Shown: piece after piece, positions 1 through 7,709 of the stretch | Layout of the letters: every line of letters starts with the position of its first letter | How positions within the stretch are numbered: the stretch's first letter is position 1 | Assembly (NCBI GenBank): GCA_013115135.1 | Contig: JABANP010000312.1 | Span: 1 to 60,585 of the forward strand | Length of the DNA: 60,585 nt | Direction of reading: 5' to 3' | Origin: Perkinsus olseni | Taxonomy: Eukaryota; Perkinsozoa; Perkinsida; Perkinsidae | Program-made: the position numbers and the translations under genes | Notes under the pieces: model-generated | What the model was told of the DNA's origin: nothing | The model's input: only the letters and a program-made list of their open reading frames with translations | Databases searched by the model: none

Positions 1-63
1 GTAAACTGTTGATCTCGGCATTGTACTCGCGTCGTTAGCATAAAGTTTCCGCGCGCCCCACCG

Positions 64-91
64 AAAAAAACTGAGCTGATGAATTTCAGCC
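64..91 (-). terminator. Hairpin plus oligo-T, minus strand, first copy of eight
   Basis: On the minus strand a 6-bp hairpin (GGCTGA, six-base loop, TCAGCT) is followed by TCAG and a run of seven Ts. In units 1-4 the outer pair is G-U; in units 5-8 it is G-C, so pairing is kept while sequence changes. This looks like the 3' end of a small RNA or a Pol III-type terminator. It lies between the upstream region of SL-B and the long hairpin at 106-186. No transcript is proven. Confidence 0.4.
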
Positions 92-105
92 ACGCGCGAG
101 GGGGT

Positions 106-186
106 GGTGACTGGTGACACTTGCCCAAATAAAAGAGGTAAGTATAGATATATCTTATTACTTTTTTTGCAGCTGTCACCGTCACC
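106..186. other. Large hairpin with an intron-like / U1-5'-end-like loop, first copy of eight
   Basis: GGTGACTGGTGACA at 106-119 pairs with TGTCACCGTCACC at 174-186, giving a 13-bp stem with one bulged T. The loop contains a 35-nt stretch (138-172) starting GTAAGTAT and ending in seven Ts then GCAG, which resembles a very short spliceosomal intron. On the minus strand the same bases (136-145) read ATACTTACCT, identical to the conserved 5' end of U1 snRNA. No U1-like stem-loops follow it, so a U1 gene is not called. In units 5-8 GTAAGT has become ATAACT, which breaks both readings, while the stem is retained. Confidence 0.4.
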
Positions 187-190
187 CAAG

Positions 191-227
191 CGTGACATTT
201 CACTCAAATTTCACTGAGTTTCACTCA
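191..227. repeat. Three phased copies of a TTTCACT motif
   Basis: TTTCACT occurs three times at about 10-bp intervals, followed by a degenerate TTTTC, and is kept in all eight units. Spacing near one helical turn suggests a protein-binding site, but nothing here names the protein. It lies in the spacer between SL-B and tRNA-Glu. Confidence 0.4.
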
Positions 228-356
228 ATTTTCGGTCCTAATCATGGTGACACGGCGTCGTATGCGTTACCGTTAACTCGCGTGAACGGAGATATCCCTC
301 AAGTACAATCTATCACGTCTAGTCACGGCCCGCCGCCGGAGGACCAGGGCCGAACT

Positions 357-429
357 TCCGATGTAGTCTAGCTGGTTAGGATTCGTGGCTCTCACCCACG
401 CGACCGGGGTTCGAGTCCCCGCATCGGAA
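357..429 (+). tRNA. tRNA-Glu(CTC), unit 1
   Basis: A 73-nt cloverleaf. The acceptor arm pairs TCCGATG with CATCGGA plus discriminator A. The anticodon arm CGTGG-CTCTCAC-CCACG presents CTC, and the T arm is CGGGG-TTCGAGT-CCCCG. There is no intron. Internal A and B boxes are recognisable. No run of four Ts follows, and a GC-rich hairpin (GGCCC...GGGCC) lies just upstream at 327-352. Confidence 0.96.
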
Positions 430-494
430 TATAAGGAAAAGATATTAGCTAGCATCCTGGCTAGCGTCAGTTGCTACACATTAAGGCGGTATCG

Positions 495-565
495 GCATCA
501 TTGGTCTAGTGGTAGAATACAACATTGCCATCGTTGTGACCCGAGTTCGATTCTCGGATGATGCA
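495..565 (+). tRNA. tRNA-Gly(GCC), unit 1
   Basis: A 71-nt cloverleaf. The acceptor arm pairs GCATCAT with ATGATGC plus discriminator A. The loop TTGCCAT gives anticodon GCC, and the T arm is CCGAG-TTCGATT-CTCGG. The anticodon stem CAACA/CGTTG has an A-C mismatch at pair 31-39, next to the loop, shared by units 1-5. No oligo-T terminator follows closely. Confidence 0.94.
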
Positions 566-735
566 GTTATTTGGTGGTTCGCCAAGTTTCGACTCCCCCA
601 CGCCCCCTGATCAATGTTGTTCCGTTGTTAGCAGTCACCCGACATCCCTCAGTGAGACGTCCGTCCTTCTTCCGTGGAGTTCAACATTGTTCAGGGGGTT
701 TGGGGTGCAGGGGCCAGTCAGCGCAATGAAGAGGG

Positions 736-814
736 ACCTCACAGGCATTCACCTCACGGCTGAAGCCTTGTGACCGGACCACTCGATCTTACCTTGAGCC
801 AGAATGGCTACGGT
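736..814 (-). ncRNA. Spliced-leader RNA gene SL-A, unit 1
   Basis: The leader exon occupies 814 down to 793. It begins ACCGTAGCCA, ends TCTGGCTCAAG, and is followed directly by the donor GTAAGATC. It differs from the canonical dinoflagellate leader at one base (C at position 13). The intron part forms a hairpin, TCACAAGGC pairing with GCCTGTGA around a bulged A (739-773). The 3' end at 736 is an estimate from this hairpin. The RNA would donate its 22-nt capped leader to mRNA 5' ends by trans-splicing. Confidence 0.85.
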
Positions 815-825
815 AACCTAAAATG

Positions 826-856
826 CTCGGCATTGTAGCTCCGTAGGTAGCATAAA
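826..856 (-). promoter_or_regulatory. SL-A upstream element pair, unit 1
   Basis: The minus strand has TACAATGCCGAG at 12-23 nt upstream of the leader (837-826) and TTTATGCTA at 34-42 nt upstream (856-848). SL-B has the same two boxes at identical spacing although the surrounding sequence differs. This points to a core promoter for SL RNA. In type II units the SL-A boxes are degraded (TACTATGCCGAG and TTTTTTGCTA). Confidence 0.6.
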
Positions 857-904
857 ATTCTCACGCGCCAGAGAACCTGTGGGATGCCTCAGCAACCTGG
901 TTCT

Positions 905-988
905 AAAAGGTCTCTCACCGGCCTTCACTTTGCAGCGTCAGCCGGGTGAGCGAACCGGGTAGATACCTTGAGCCAGAGTGGCTACGGT
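905..988 (-). ncRNA. Spliced-leader RNA gene SL-B, unit 1
   Basis: The leader exon is 988 down to 967. It is like SL-A but reads CCACTCTGG where SL-A of this unit reads CCATTCTGG, and it is followed by the donor GTATCTAC. The intron part has a hairpin pairing CTCACCCGGC with GCCGGTGAG (914-950), at the same relative place as in SL-A but with different bases. A minus-strand TTTT at 908-905 suggests an RNA of about 84 nt. Confidence 0.85.
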
Positions 989-999
989 AAACTGTTGAT

Positions 1000-1030
1000 C
1001 TCGGCATTGTACTCGCGTCGTTAGCATAAA
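1000..1030 (-). promoter_or_regulatory. SL-B upstream element pair, unit 1
   Basis: TACAATGCCGAG (1011-1000) and TTTATGCTA (1030-1022) lie 12-23 and 34-42 nt upstream of the SL-B leader. A GC-rich GCGCGC tract lies just beyond. These boxes stay intact in all units, unlike those of type II SL-A. Confidence 0.6.
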
Positions 1031-1341
1031 GTTTCCGCGCGCCCCACCGAAAAAACTGAGCTGATGAATTTCAGCCACGCGCGAGGGGGTGGTGACTGGT
1101 GACACTTGCCCAAATAAAAGAGGTAAGTATAGATATATCTTATTACTTTTTTTGCAGCTGTCACCGTCACCCAAGCGTGACATTTCACTCAAATTTCACT
1201 GAGTTTCACTCAATTTTCGGTCCTAATCATGGTGACACGGCGTCGTATGCGTTACCGTTAACTCGCGTGAACGGAGATATCCCTCAAGTACAATCTATCA
1301 CGTCTAGTCACGGCCCGCCGCCGGAGGACCAGGGCCGAACT

Positions 1342-1414
1342 TCCGATGTAGTCTAGCTGGTTAGGATTCGTGGCTCTCACCCACGCGACCGGGGTTCGAG
1401 TCCCCGCATCGGAA
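1342..1414 (+). tRNA. tRNA-Glu(CTC), unit 2
   Basis: Identical to the unit 1 copy, including both flanks. Confidence 0.96.
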
Positions 1415-1479
1415 TATAAGGAAAAGATATTAGCTAGCATCCTGGCTAGCGTCAGTTGCTACACATTAAGGCGGTATCG

Positions 1480-1550
1480 GCATCATTGGTCTAGTGGTAG
1501 AATACAACATTGCCATCGTTGTGACCCGAGTTCGATTCTCGGATGATGCA
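1480..1550 (+). tRNA. tRNA-Gly(GCC), unit 2
   Basis: Identical to the unit 1 copy, with the A-C mismatch in the anticodon stem. Confidence 0.94.
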
Positions 1551-1720
1551 GTTATTTGGTGGTTCGCCAAGTTTCGACTCCCCCACGCCCCCTGATCAAT
1601 GTTGTTCCGTTGTTAGCAGTCACCCGACATCCCTCAGTGAGACGTCCGTCCTTCTTCCGTGGAGTTCAACATTGTTCAGGGGGTTTGGGGTGCAGGGGCC
1701 AGTCAGCGCAATGAAGAGGG

Positions 1721-1799
1721 ACCTCACAGGCATTCACCTCACGGCTGAAGCCTTGTGACCGGACCACTCGATCTTACCTTGAGCCAGAATGGCTACGGT
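1721..1799 (-). ncRNA. Spliced-leader RNA gene SL-A, unit 2
   Basis: Leader 1799-1778 with the CCATTCTGG variant and donor GTAAGATC. Type I promoter boxes are intact. Confidence 0.85.
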
Positions 1800-1889
1800 A
1801 ACCTAAAATGCTCGGCATTGTAGCTCCGTAGGTAGCATAAAATTCTCACGCGCCAGAGAACCTGTGGGATGCCTCAGCAACCTGGTTCT

Positions 1890-1973
1890 AAAAGGTCTCT
1901 CACCGGCCTTCACTTTGCAGCGTCAGCCGGGTGAGCGAACCGGGTAGATACCTTGAGCCAGAGTGGCTACGGT
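1890..1973 (-). ncRNA. Spliced-leader RNA gene SL-B, unit 2
   Basis: Leader 1973-1952 with the CCACTCTGG variant and donor GTATCTAC; hairpin and TTTT as in unit 1. Confidence 0.85.
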
Positions 1974-2325
1974 AAACTGTTGATCTCGGCATTGTACTCG
2001 CGTCGTTAGCATAAAGTTTCCGCGCGCCCCACCGAAAAAACTGAGCTGATGAATTTCAGCCACGCGCGAGGGGTGGTGACTGGTGACACTTGCCCAAATA
2101 AAAGAGGTAAGTATAGATATATCTTATTACTTTTTTTGCAGCTGTCACCGTCACCCAAGCGTGACATTTCACTCAAATTTCACTGAGTTTCACTCAATTT
2201 TCGGTCCTAATCATGGTGACACGGCGTCGTATGCGTTACCGTTAACTCGCGTGAACGGAGATATCCCTCAAGTACAATCTATCACGTCTAGTCACGGCCC
2301 GCCGCCGGAGGACCAGGGCCGAACT

Positions 2326-2398
2326 TCCGATGTAGTCTAGCTGGTTAGGATTCGTGGCTCTCACCCACGCGACCGGGGTTCGAGTCCCCGCATCGGAA
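2326..2398 (+). tRNA. tRNA-Glu(CTC), unit 3
   Basis: Identical to unit 1. This unit is one base shorter than unit 2 because of a G lost from a G run upstream. Confidence 0.96.
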
Positions 2399-2463
2399 TA
2401 TAAGGAAAAGATATTAGCTAGCATCCTGGCTAGCGTCAGTTGCTACACATTAAGGCGGTATCG

Positions 2464-2534
2464 GCATCATTGGTCTAGTGGTAGAATACAACATTGCCAT
2501 CGTTGTGACCCGAGTTCGATTCTCGGATGATGCA
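2464..2534 (+). tRNA. tRNA-Gly(GCC), unit 3
   Basis: Identical to unit 1, with the stem mismatch. Confidence 0.94.
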
Positions 2535-2704
2535 GTTATTTGGTGGTTCGCCAAGTTTCGACTCCCCCACGCCCCCTGATCAATGTTGTTCCGTTGTTAG
2601 CAGTCACCCGACATCCCTCAGTGAGACGTCCGTCCTTCTTCCGTGGAGTTCAACATTGTTCAGGGGGTTTGGGGTGCAGGGGCCAGTCAGCGCAATGAAG
2701 AGGG

Positions 2705-2783
2705 ACCTCACAGGCATTCACCTCACGGCTGAAGCCTTGTGACCGGACCACTCGATCTTACCTTGAGCCAGAATGGCTACGGT
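2705..2783 (-). ncRNA. Spliced-leader RNA gene SL-A, unit 3
   Basis: Leader 2783-2762. This is the last copy with the CCATTCTGG variant. Confidence 0.85.
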
Positions 2784-2873
2784 AACCTAAAATGCTCGGC
2801 ATTGTAGCTCCGTAGGTAGCATAAAATTCTCACGCGCCAGAGAACCTGTGGGATGCCTCAGCAACCTGGTTCT

Positions 2874-2957
2874 AAAAGGTCTCTCACCGGCCTTCACTTT
2901 GCAGCGTCAGCCGGGTGAGCGAACCGGGTAGATACCTTGAGCCAGAGTGGCTACGGT
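2874..2957 (-). ncRNA. Spliced-leader RNA gene SL-B, unit 3
   Basis: Leader 2957-2936, CCACTCTGG variant, donor GTATCTAC. Confidence 0.85.
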
Positions 2958-3309
2958 AAACTGTTGATCTCGGCATTGTACTCGCGTCGTTAGCATAAAG
3001 TTTCCGCGCGCCCCACCGAAAAAACTGAGCTGATGAATTTCAGCCACGCGCGAGGGGTGGTGACTGGTGACACTTGCCCAAATAAAAGAGGTAAGTATAG
3101 ATATATCTTATTACTTTTTTTGCAGCTGTCACCGTCACCCAAGCGTGACATTTCACTCAAATTTCACTGAGTTTCACTCAATTTTCGGTCCTAATCATGG
3201 TGACACGGCGTCGTATGCGTTACCGTTAACTCGCGTGAACGGAGATATCCCTCAAGTACAATCTATCACGTCTAGTCACGGCCCGCCGCCGGAGGACCAG
3301 GGCCGAACT

Positions 3310-3382
3310 TCCGATGTAGTCTAGCTGGTTAGGATTCGTGGCTCTCACCCACGCGACCGGGGTTCGAGTCCCCGCATCGGAA
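3310..3382 (+). tRNA. tRNA-Glu(CTC), unit 4
   Basis: Identical to unit 1. This is the last unit whose upstream hairpin loop keeps GTAAGT. Confidence 0.96.
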
Positions 3383-3447
3383 TATAAGGAAAAGATATTA
3401 GCTAGCATCCTGGCTAGCGTCAGTTGCTACACATTAAGGCGGTATCG

Positions 3448-3518
3448 GCATCATTGGTCTAGTGGTAGAATACAACATTGCCATCGTTGTGACCCGAGTT
3501 CGATTCTCGGATGATGCA
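3448..3518 (+). tRNA. tRNA-Gly(GCC), unit 4
   Basis: Identical to unit 1, with the stem mismatch. Confidence 0.94.
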
Positions 3519-3689
3519 GTTATTTGGTGGTTCGCCAAGTTTCGACTCCCCCACGCCCCCTGATCAATGTTGTTCCGTTGTTAGCAGTCACCCGACATCC
3601 CTCAGTGAGACGTCCGTCCTTCTTCCGTGGAGTTCAACATTGTTCAGGGGGGTTTGGGGTGCAGGGGCCAGTCAGCGCAATGAAGAGGG

Positions 3690-3768
3690 ACCTCACAGGC
3701 ATTCACCTCACGGCTGAAGCCTTGTGACCGGACCACTCGATCTTACCTTGAGCCAGAGTGGCTACGGT
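3690..3768 (-). ncRNA. Spliced-leader RNA gene SL-A, unit 4 (type II)
   Basis: Leader 3768-3747. From this copy on, the SL-A leader reads CCACTCTGG, identical to SL-B, and its upstream boxes are altered. The type I to type II switch therefore lies between tRNA-Gly of this unit and this gene. Confidence 0.8.
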
Positions 3769-3858
3769 AACCTAAAATGCTCGGCATAGTAGCTCCGTAG
3801 GTAGCAAAAAATTCTCACGCGCCAGAGAACCTGTGGGATGCCTCAGCAACCTGGTTCT

Positions 3859-3942
3859 AAAAGGTCTCTCACCGGCCTTCACTTTGCAGCGTCAGCCGGG
3901 TGAGTGAACCGGGTAGATACCTTGAGCCAGAGTGGCTACGGT
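3859..3942 (-). ncRNA. Spliced-leader RNA gene SL-B, unit 4
   Basis: Leader 3942-3921. The intron differs by one base from type I (GGTTCACTCACC against GGTTCGCTCACC). Confidence 0.85.
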
Positions 3943-4295
3943 AAACTGTTGAGCTCGGCATTGTACTCGCGTCGGTAGCATAAAGTTTCCGCGCGCCCCA
4001 CACAAAAAACTGGGCTGATGAATTTCAGCCACGCGCGAGGGGGTGGTGACTGGTGACACTTGCCCAAATAAAAGAGATAACTATAGATATATCTTATTAC
4101 TTTTTTTGCAGCTGTCACCGTCACCCAAACGTGACATTTCACTCAAATTTCACTGAGTTTCACTCAATTTTCGGTCCTTATCATGGTGACACGGCGTCGT
4201 ATGCGTTACCGTTAACTCGCGTGAACGGAAATATCCCTTGAGTACAATCTATCACGTCTAGTCACGGCCCGCTGCCGGAGGACCAGGGCCGAGCT

Positions 4296-4368
4296 TCCGA
4301 TGTAGTCTAGCTGGTTAGGATTCGTGGCTCTCACCCACGCGACCGGGGTTCGAGTCCCCGCATCGGAA
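4296..4368 (+). tRNA. tRNA-Glu(CTC), unit 5
   Basis: The tRNA sequence is unchanged although its upstream flank is type II (GCTGCC, GAGCTT). Confidence 0.96.
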
Positions 4369-4433
4369 TATAAGGAAAAGATATTAGCTAGCATCCTGGC
4401 TAGCGTCAGTTGCTACACATTAAGGCGGTATCG

Positions 4434-4504
4434 GCATCATTGGTCTAGTGGTAGAATACAACATTGCCATCGTTGTGACCCGAGTTCGATTCTCGGATGA
4501 TGCA
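4434..4504 (+). tRNA. tRNA-Gly(GCC), unit 5
   Basis: Carries the type I stem mismatch inside an otherwise type II unit, a sign of a conversion tract. Confidence 0.94.
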
Positions 4505-4674
4505 GTTATTTGGTGGTTCGCCAAGTTTCGACTCCCCACGCCCCCCTGATCAATGTTGTTCCGTTGTTAGCAGTCACCCGACATCCCTCAGTGAGACGTC
4601 CGTCCTTCTTCCGTGGAGTTCAACATTGTTCAGGGGGTTTGGGGTGCAGGGGCCAGTCAGCGCAATGAAGAGGG

Positions 4675-4753
4675 ACCTCACAGGCATTCACCTCACGGCT
4701 GAAGCCTTGTGACCGGACCACTCGATCTTACCTTGAGCCAGAGTGGCTACGGT
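4675..4753 (-). ncRNA. Spliced-leader RNA gene SL-A, unit 5 (type II)
   Basis: Leader 4753-4732, CCACTCTGG variant, degraded upstream boxes. Confidence 0.8.
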
Positions 4754-4843
4754 AACCTAAAATGCTCGGCATAGTAGCTCCGTAGGTAGCAAAAAATTCT
4801 CACGCGCCAGAGAACCTGTGGGATGCCTCAGCAACCTGGTTCT

Positions 4844-4927
4844 AAAAGGTCTCTCACCGGCCTTCACTTTGCAGCGTCAGCCGGGTGAGTGAACCGGGTA
4901 GATACCTTGAGCCAGAGTGGCTACGGT
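4844..4927 (-). ncRNA. Spliced-leader RNA gene SL-B, unit 5
   Basis: Leader 4927-4906, upstream boxes intact. Confidence 0.85.
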
Positions 4928-5280
4928 AAACTGTTGAGCTCGGCATTGTACTCGCGTCGGTAGCATAAAGTTTCCGCGCGCCCCACACAAAAAACTGGGC
5001 TGATGAATTTCAGCCACGCGCGAGGGGGTGGTGACTGGTGACACTTGCCCAAATAAAAGAGATAACTATAGATATATCTTATTACTTTTTTTGCAGCTGT
5101 CACCGTCACCCAAACGTGACATTTCACTCAAATTTCACTGAGTTTCACTCAATTTTCGGTCCTTATCATGGTGACACGGCGTCGTATGCGTTACCGTTAA
5201 CTCGCGTGAACGGAAATATCCCTTGAGTACAATCTATCACGTCTAGTCACGGCCCGCTGCCGGAGGACCAGGGCCGAGCT

Positions 5281-5353
5281 TCCGATGTAGTCTAGCTGGT
5301 TAGGATTCGTGGCTCTCACCCACGCGACCGGGGTTCGAGTCCCCGCATCGGAA
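5281..5353 (+). tRNA. tRNA-Glu(CTC), unit 6
   Basis: tRNA body unchanged. The 3' flank is now type II (ATATAAGAAAAAG). Confidence 0.96.
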
Positions 5354-5418
5354 TATAAGAAAAAGATATCAGCTAGCATCCTGGCTAGCGTCAGTTGCTA
5401 CACATTAAGGCGGTATCG

Positions 5419-5489
5419 GCATCATTGGTCTAGTGGTAGAATACAACGTTGCCATCGTTGTGACCCGAGTTCGACTCTCGGATGATGCA
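5419..5489 (+). tRNA. tRNA-Gly(GCC), unit 6
   Basis: Base 31 is G, restoring a full CAACG/CGTTG anticodon stem. The T loop reads TTCGACT instead of TTCGATT, a change unique to this copy. Confidence 0.94.
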
Positions 5490-5660
5490 GTTATTTGGTT
5501 GTTCGCCAAGTTTCGACTCCCCCACGCCCCCTGATCAATGTTGTTCCGTTGTTAGCAGTCACCCGACATCCCTCAGTGAGACATCCGTCCTTCTTCCGTG
5601 GAGTTCAACATTGTTCAGGGGGGTTTGGGGTGCAGGGGCCAGTCGGCGCAATGAAGAGGG

Positions 5661-5739
5661 ACCTCACAGGCATTCACCTCACGGCTGAAGCCTTGTGACC
5701 GGACCACTCGATCTTACCTTGAGCCAGAGTGGCTACGGT
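5661..5739 (-). ncRNA. Spliced-leader RNA gene SL-A, unit 6 (type II)
   Basis: Leader 5739-5718, CCACTCTGG variant. Confidence 0.8.
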
Positions 5740-5829
5740 AACCTAAAATGCTCGGCATAGTAGCTCCGTAGGTAGCAAAAAATTCTCACGCGCCAGAGAA
5801 CCTGTGGGATGCCTCAGCAACCTGGTTCT

Positions 5830-5913
5830 AAAAGGTCTCTCACCGGCCTTCACTTTGCAGCGTCAGCCGGGTGAGTGAACCGGGTAGATACCTTGAGCCA
5901 GAGTGGCTACGGT
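5830..5913 (-). ncRNA. Spliced-leader RNA gene SL-B, unit 6
   Basis: Leader 5913-5892, upstream boxes intact. Confidence 0.85.
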
Positions 5914-6266
5914 AAACTGTTGAGCTCGGCATTGTACTCGCGTCGGTAGCATAAAGTTTCCGCGCGCCCCACACAAAAAACTGGGCTGATGAATTTCAGC
6001 CACGCGCGAGGGGGTGGTGACTGGTGACACTTGCCCAAATAAAAGAGATAACTATAGATATATCTTATTACTTTTTTTGCAGCTGTCACCGTCACCCAAA
6101 CGTGACATTTCACTCAAATTTCACTGAGTTTCACTCAATTTTCGGTCCTTATCATGGTGACACGGCGTCGTATGCGTTACCGTTAACTCGCGTGAACGGA
6201 AATATCCCTTGAGTACAATCTATCACGTCTAGTCACGGCCCGCTGCCGGAGGACCAGGGCCGAGCT

Positions 6267-6339
6267 TCCGATGTAGTCTAGCTGGTTAGGATTCGTGGCT
6301 CTCACCCACGCGACCGGGGTTCGAGTCCCCGCATCGGAA
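6267..6339 (+). tRNA. tRNA-Glu(CTC), unit 7
   Basis: Same tRNA body as all other units. Confidence 0.96.
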
Positions 6340-6404
6340 TATAAGAAAAAGATATCAGCTAGCATCCTGGCTAGCGTCAGTTGCTACACATTAAGGCGGT
6401 ATCG

Positions 6405-6475
6405 GCATCATTGGTCTAGTGGTAGAATACAACGTTGCCATCGTTGTGACCCGAGTTCGATTCTCGGATGATGCA
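6405..6475 (+). tRNA. tRNA-Gly(GCC), unit 7
   Basis: Fully paired anticodon stem and the standard T loop TTCGATT. Confidence 0.95.
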
Positions 6476-6645
6476 GTTATTTGGTTGTTCGCCAAGTTTC
6501 GACTCCCCCACGCCCCCTGATCAATGTTGTTCCGTTGTTAGCAGTCACCCGACATCCCTCAGTGAGACATCCGTCCTTCTTCCGTGGAGTTCAACATTGT
6601 TCAGGGGGTTTGGGGTGCAGGGGCCAGTCGGCGCAATGAAGAGGG

Positions 6646-6724
6646 ACCTCACAGGCATTCACCTCACGGCTGAAGCCTTGTGACCGGACCACTCGATCTT
6701 ACCTTGAGCCAGAGTGGCTACGGT
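6646..6724 (-). ncRNA. Spliced-leader RNA gene SL-A, unit 7 (type II)
   Basis: Leader 6724-6703, CCACTCTGG variant. Confidence 0.8.
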
Positions 6725-6814
6725 AACCTAAAATGCTCGGCATAGTAGCTCCGTAGGTAGCAAAAAATTCTCACGCGCCAGAGAACCTGTGGGATGCCTC
6801 AGCAACCTGGTTCT

Positions 6815-6898
6815 AAAAGGTCTCTCACCGGCCTTCACTTTGCAGCGTCAGCCGGGTGAGTGAACCGGGTAGATACCTTGAGCCAGAGTGGCTACGGT
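6815..6898 (-). ncRNA. Spliced-leader RNA gene SL-B, unit 7
   Basis: Leader 6898-6877. This is the last SL-B before the array ends. Confidence 0.85.
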
Positions 6899-7251
6899 AA
6901 ACTGTTGAGCTCGGCATTGTACTCGCGTCGGTAGCATAAAGTTTCCGCGCGCCCCACACAAAAAACTGGGCTGATGAATTTCAGCCACGCGCGAGGGGGT
7001 GGTGACTGGTGACACTTGCCCAAATAAAAGAGATAACTATAGATATATCTTATTACTTTTTTTGCAGCTGTCACCGTCACCCAAACGTGACATTTCACTC
7101 AAATTTCACTGAGTTTCACTCAATTTTCGGTCCTTATCATGGTGACACGGCGTCGTATGCGTTACCGTTAACTCGCGTGAACGGAAATATCCCTTGAGTA
7201 CAATCTATCACGTCTAGTCACGGCCCGCTGCCGGAGGACCAGGGCCGAGCT

Positions 7252-7324
7252 TCCGATGTAGTCTAGCTGGTTAGGATTCGTGGCTCTCACCCACGCGACC
7301 GGGGTTCGAGTCCCCGCATCGGAA
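7252..7324 (+). tRNA. tRNA-Glu(CTC), unit 8
   Basis: Same tRNA body as all other units. Confidence 0.96.
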
Positions 7325-7389
7325 TATAAGAAAAAGATATCAGCTAGCATCCTGGCTAGCGTCAGTTGCTACACATTAAGGCGGTATCG

Positions 7390-7460
7390 GCATCATTGGT
7401 CTAGTGGTAGAATACAACGTTGCCATCGTTGTGACCCGAGTTCGATTCTCGGATGATGCA
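7390..7460 (+). tRNA. tRNA-Gly(GCC), unit 8
   Basis: Fully paired anticodon stem; same as unit 7. Confidence 0.95.
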
Positions 7461-7630
7461 GTTATTTGGTTGTTCGCCAAGTTTCGACTCCCCCACGCCC
7501 CCTGATCAATGTTGTTCCGTTGTTAGCAGTCACCCGACATCCCTCAGTGAGACATCCGTCCTTCTTCCGTGGAGTTCAACATTGTTCAGGGGGTTTGGGG
7601 TGCAGGGGCCAGTCGGCGCAATGAAGAGGG

Positions 7631-7709
7631 ACCTCACAGGCATTCACCTCACGGCTGAAGCCTTGTGACCGGACCACTCGATCTTACCTTGAGCCAGAGT
7701 GGTTACGGT
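7631..7709 (-). ncRNA. Spliced-leader RNA gene SL-A, unit 8 (edge copy, mutated leader)
   Basis: Leader 7709-7688. Leader base 7 is changed (CCGTAACC instead of CCGTAGCC), the only mutation in this otherwise invariant block among 15 copies. The upstream sequence stops matching the array at 7762. This is probably a non-functional edge copy that has escaped homogenisation. Confidence 0.7.

Noticed and set aside
136..172. U1 snRNA gene on the minus strand
   Set aside because: Only the first ten bases match U1. The four stem-loops and a properly placed Sm site are missing, and half the units have lost the match. Kept as a finding, not a feature call.
114..371. 85-codon plus-strand frame repeated in units 1-4
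   Set aside because: It overlaps the structured hairpin and the start of tRNA-Glu, and it changes length between unit types. Recurrence is explained by the tandem repeat.
273..455. 60-codon minus-strand frame in every unit
   Set aside because: It is the reverse complement of tRNA-Glu (RTPVAWVRATNPNQLDY), a common tRNA artefact.
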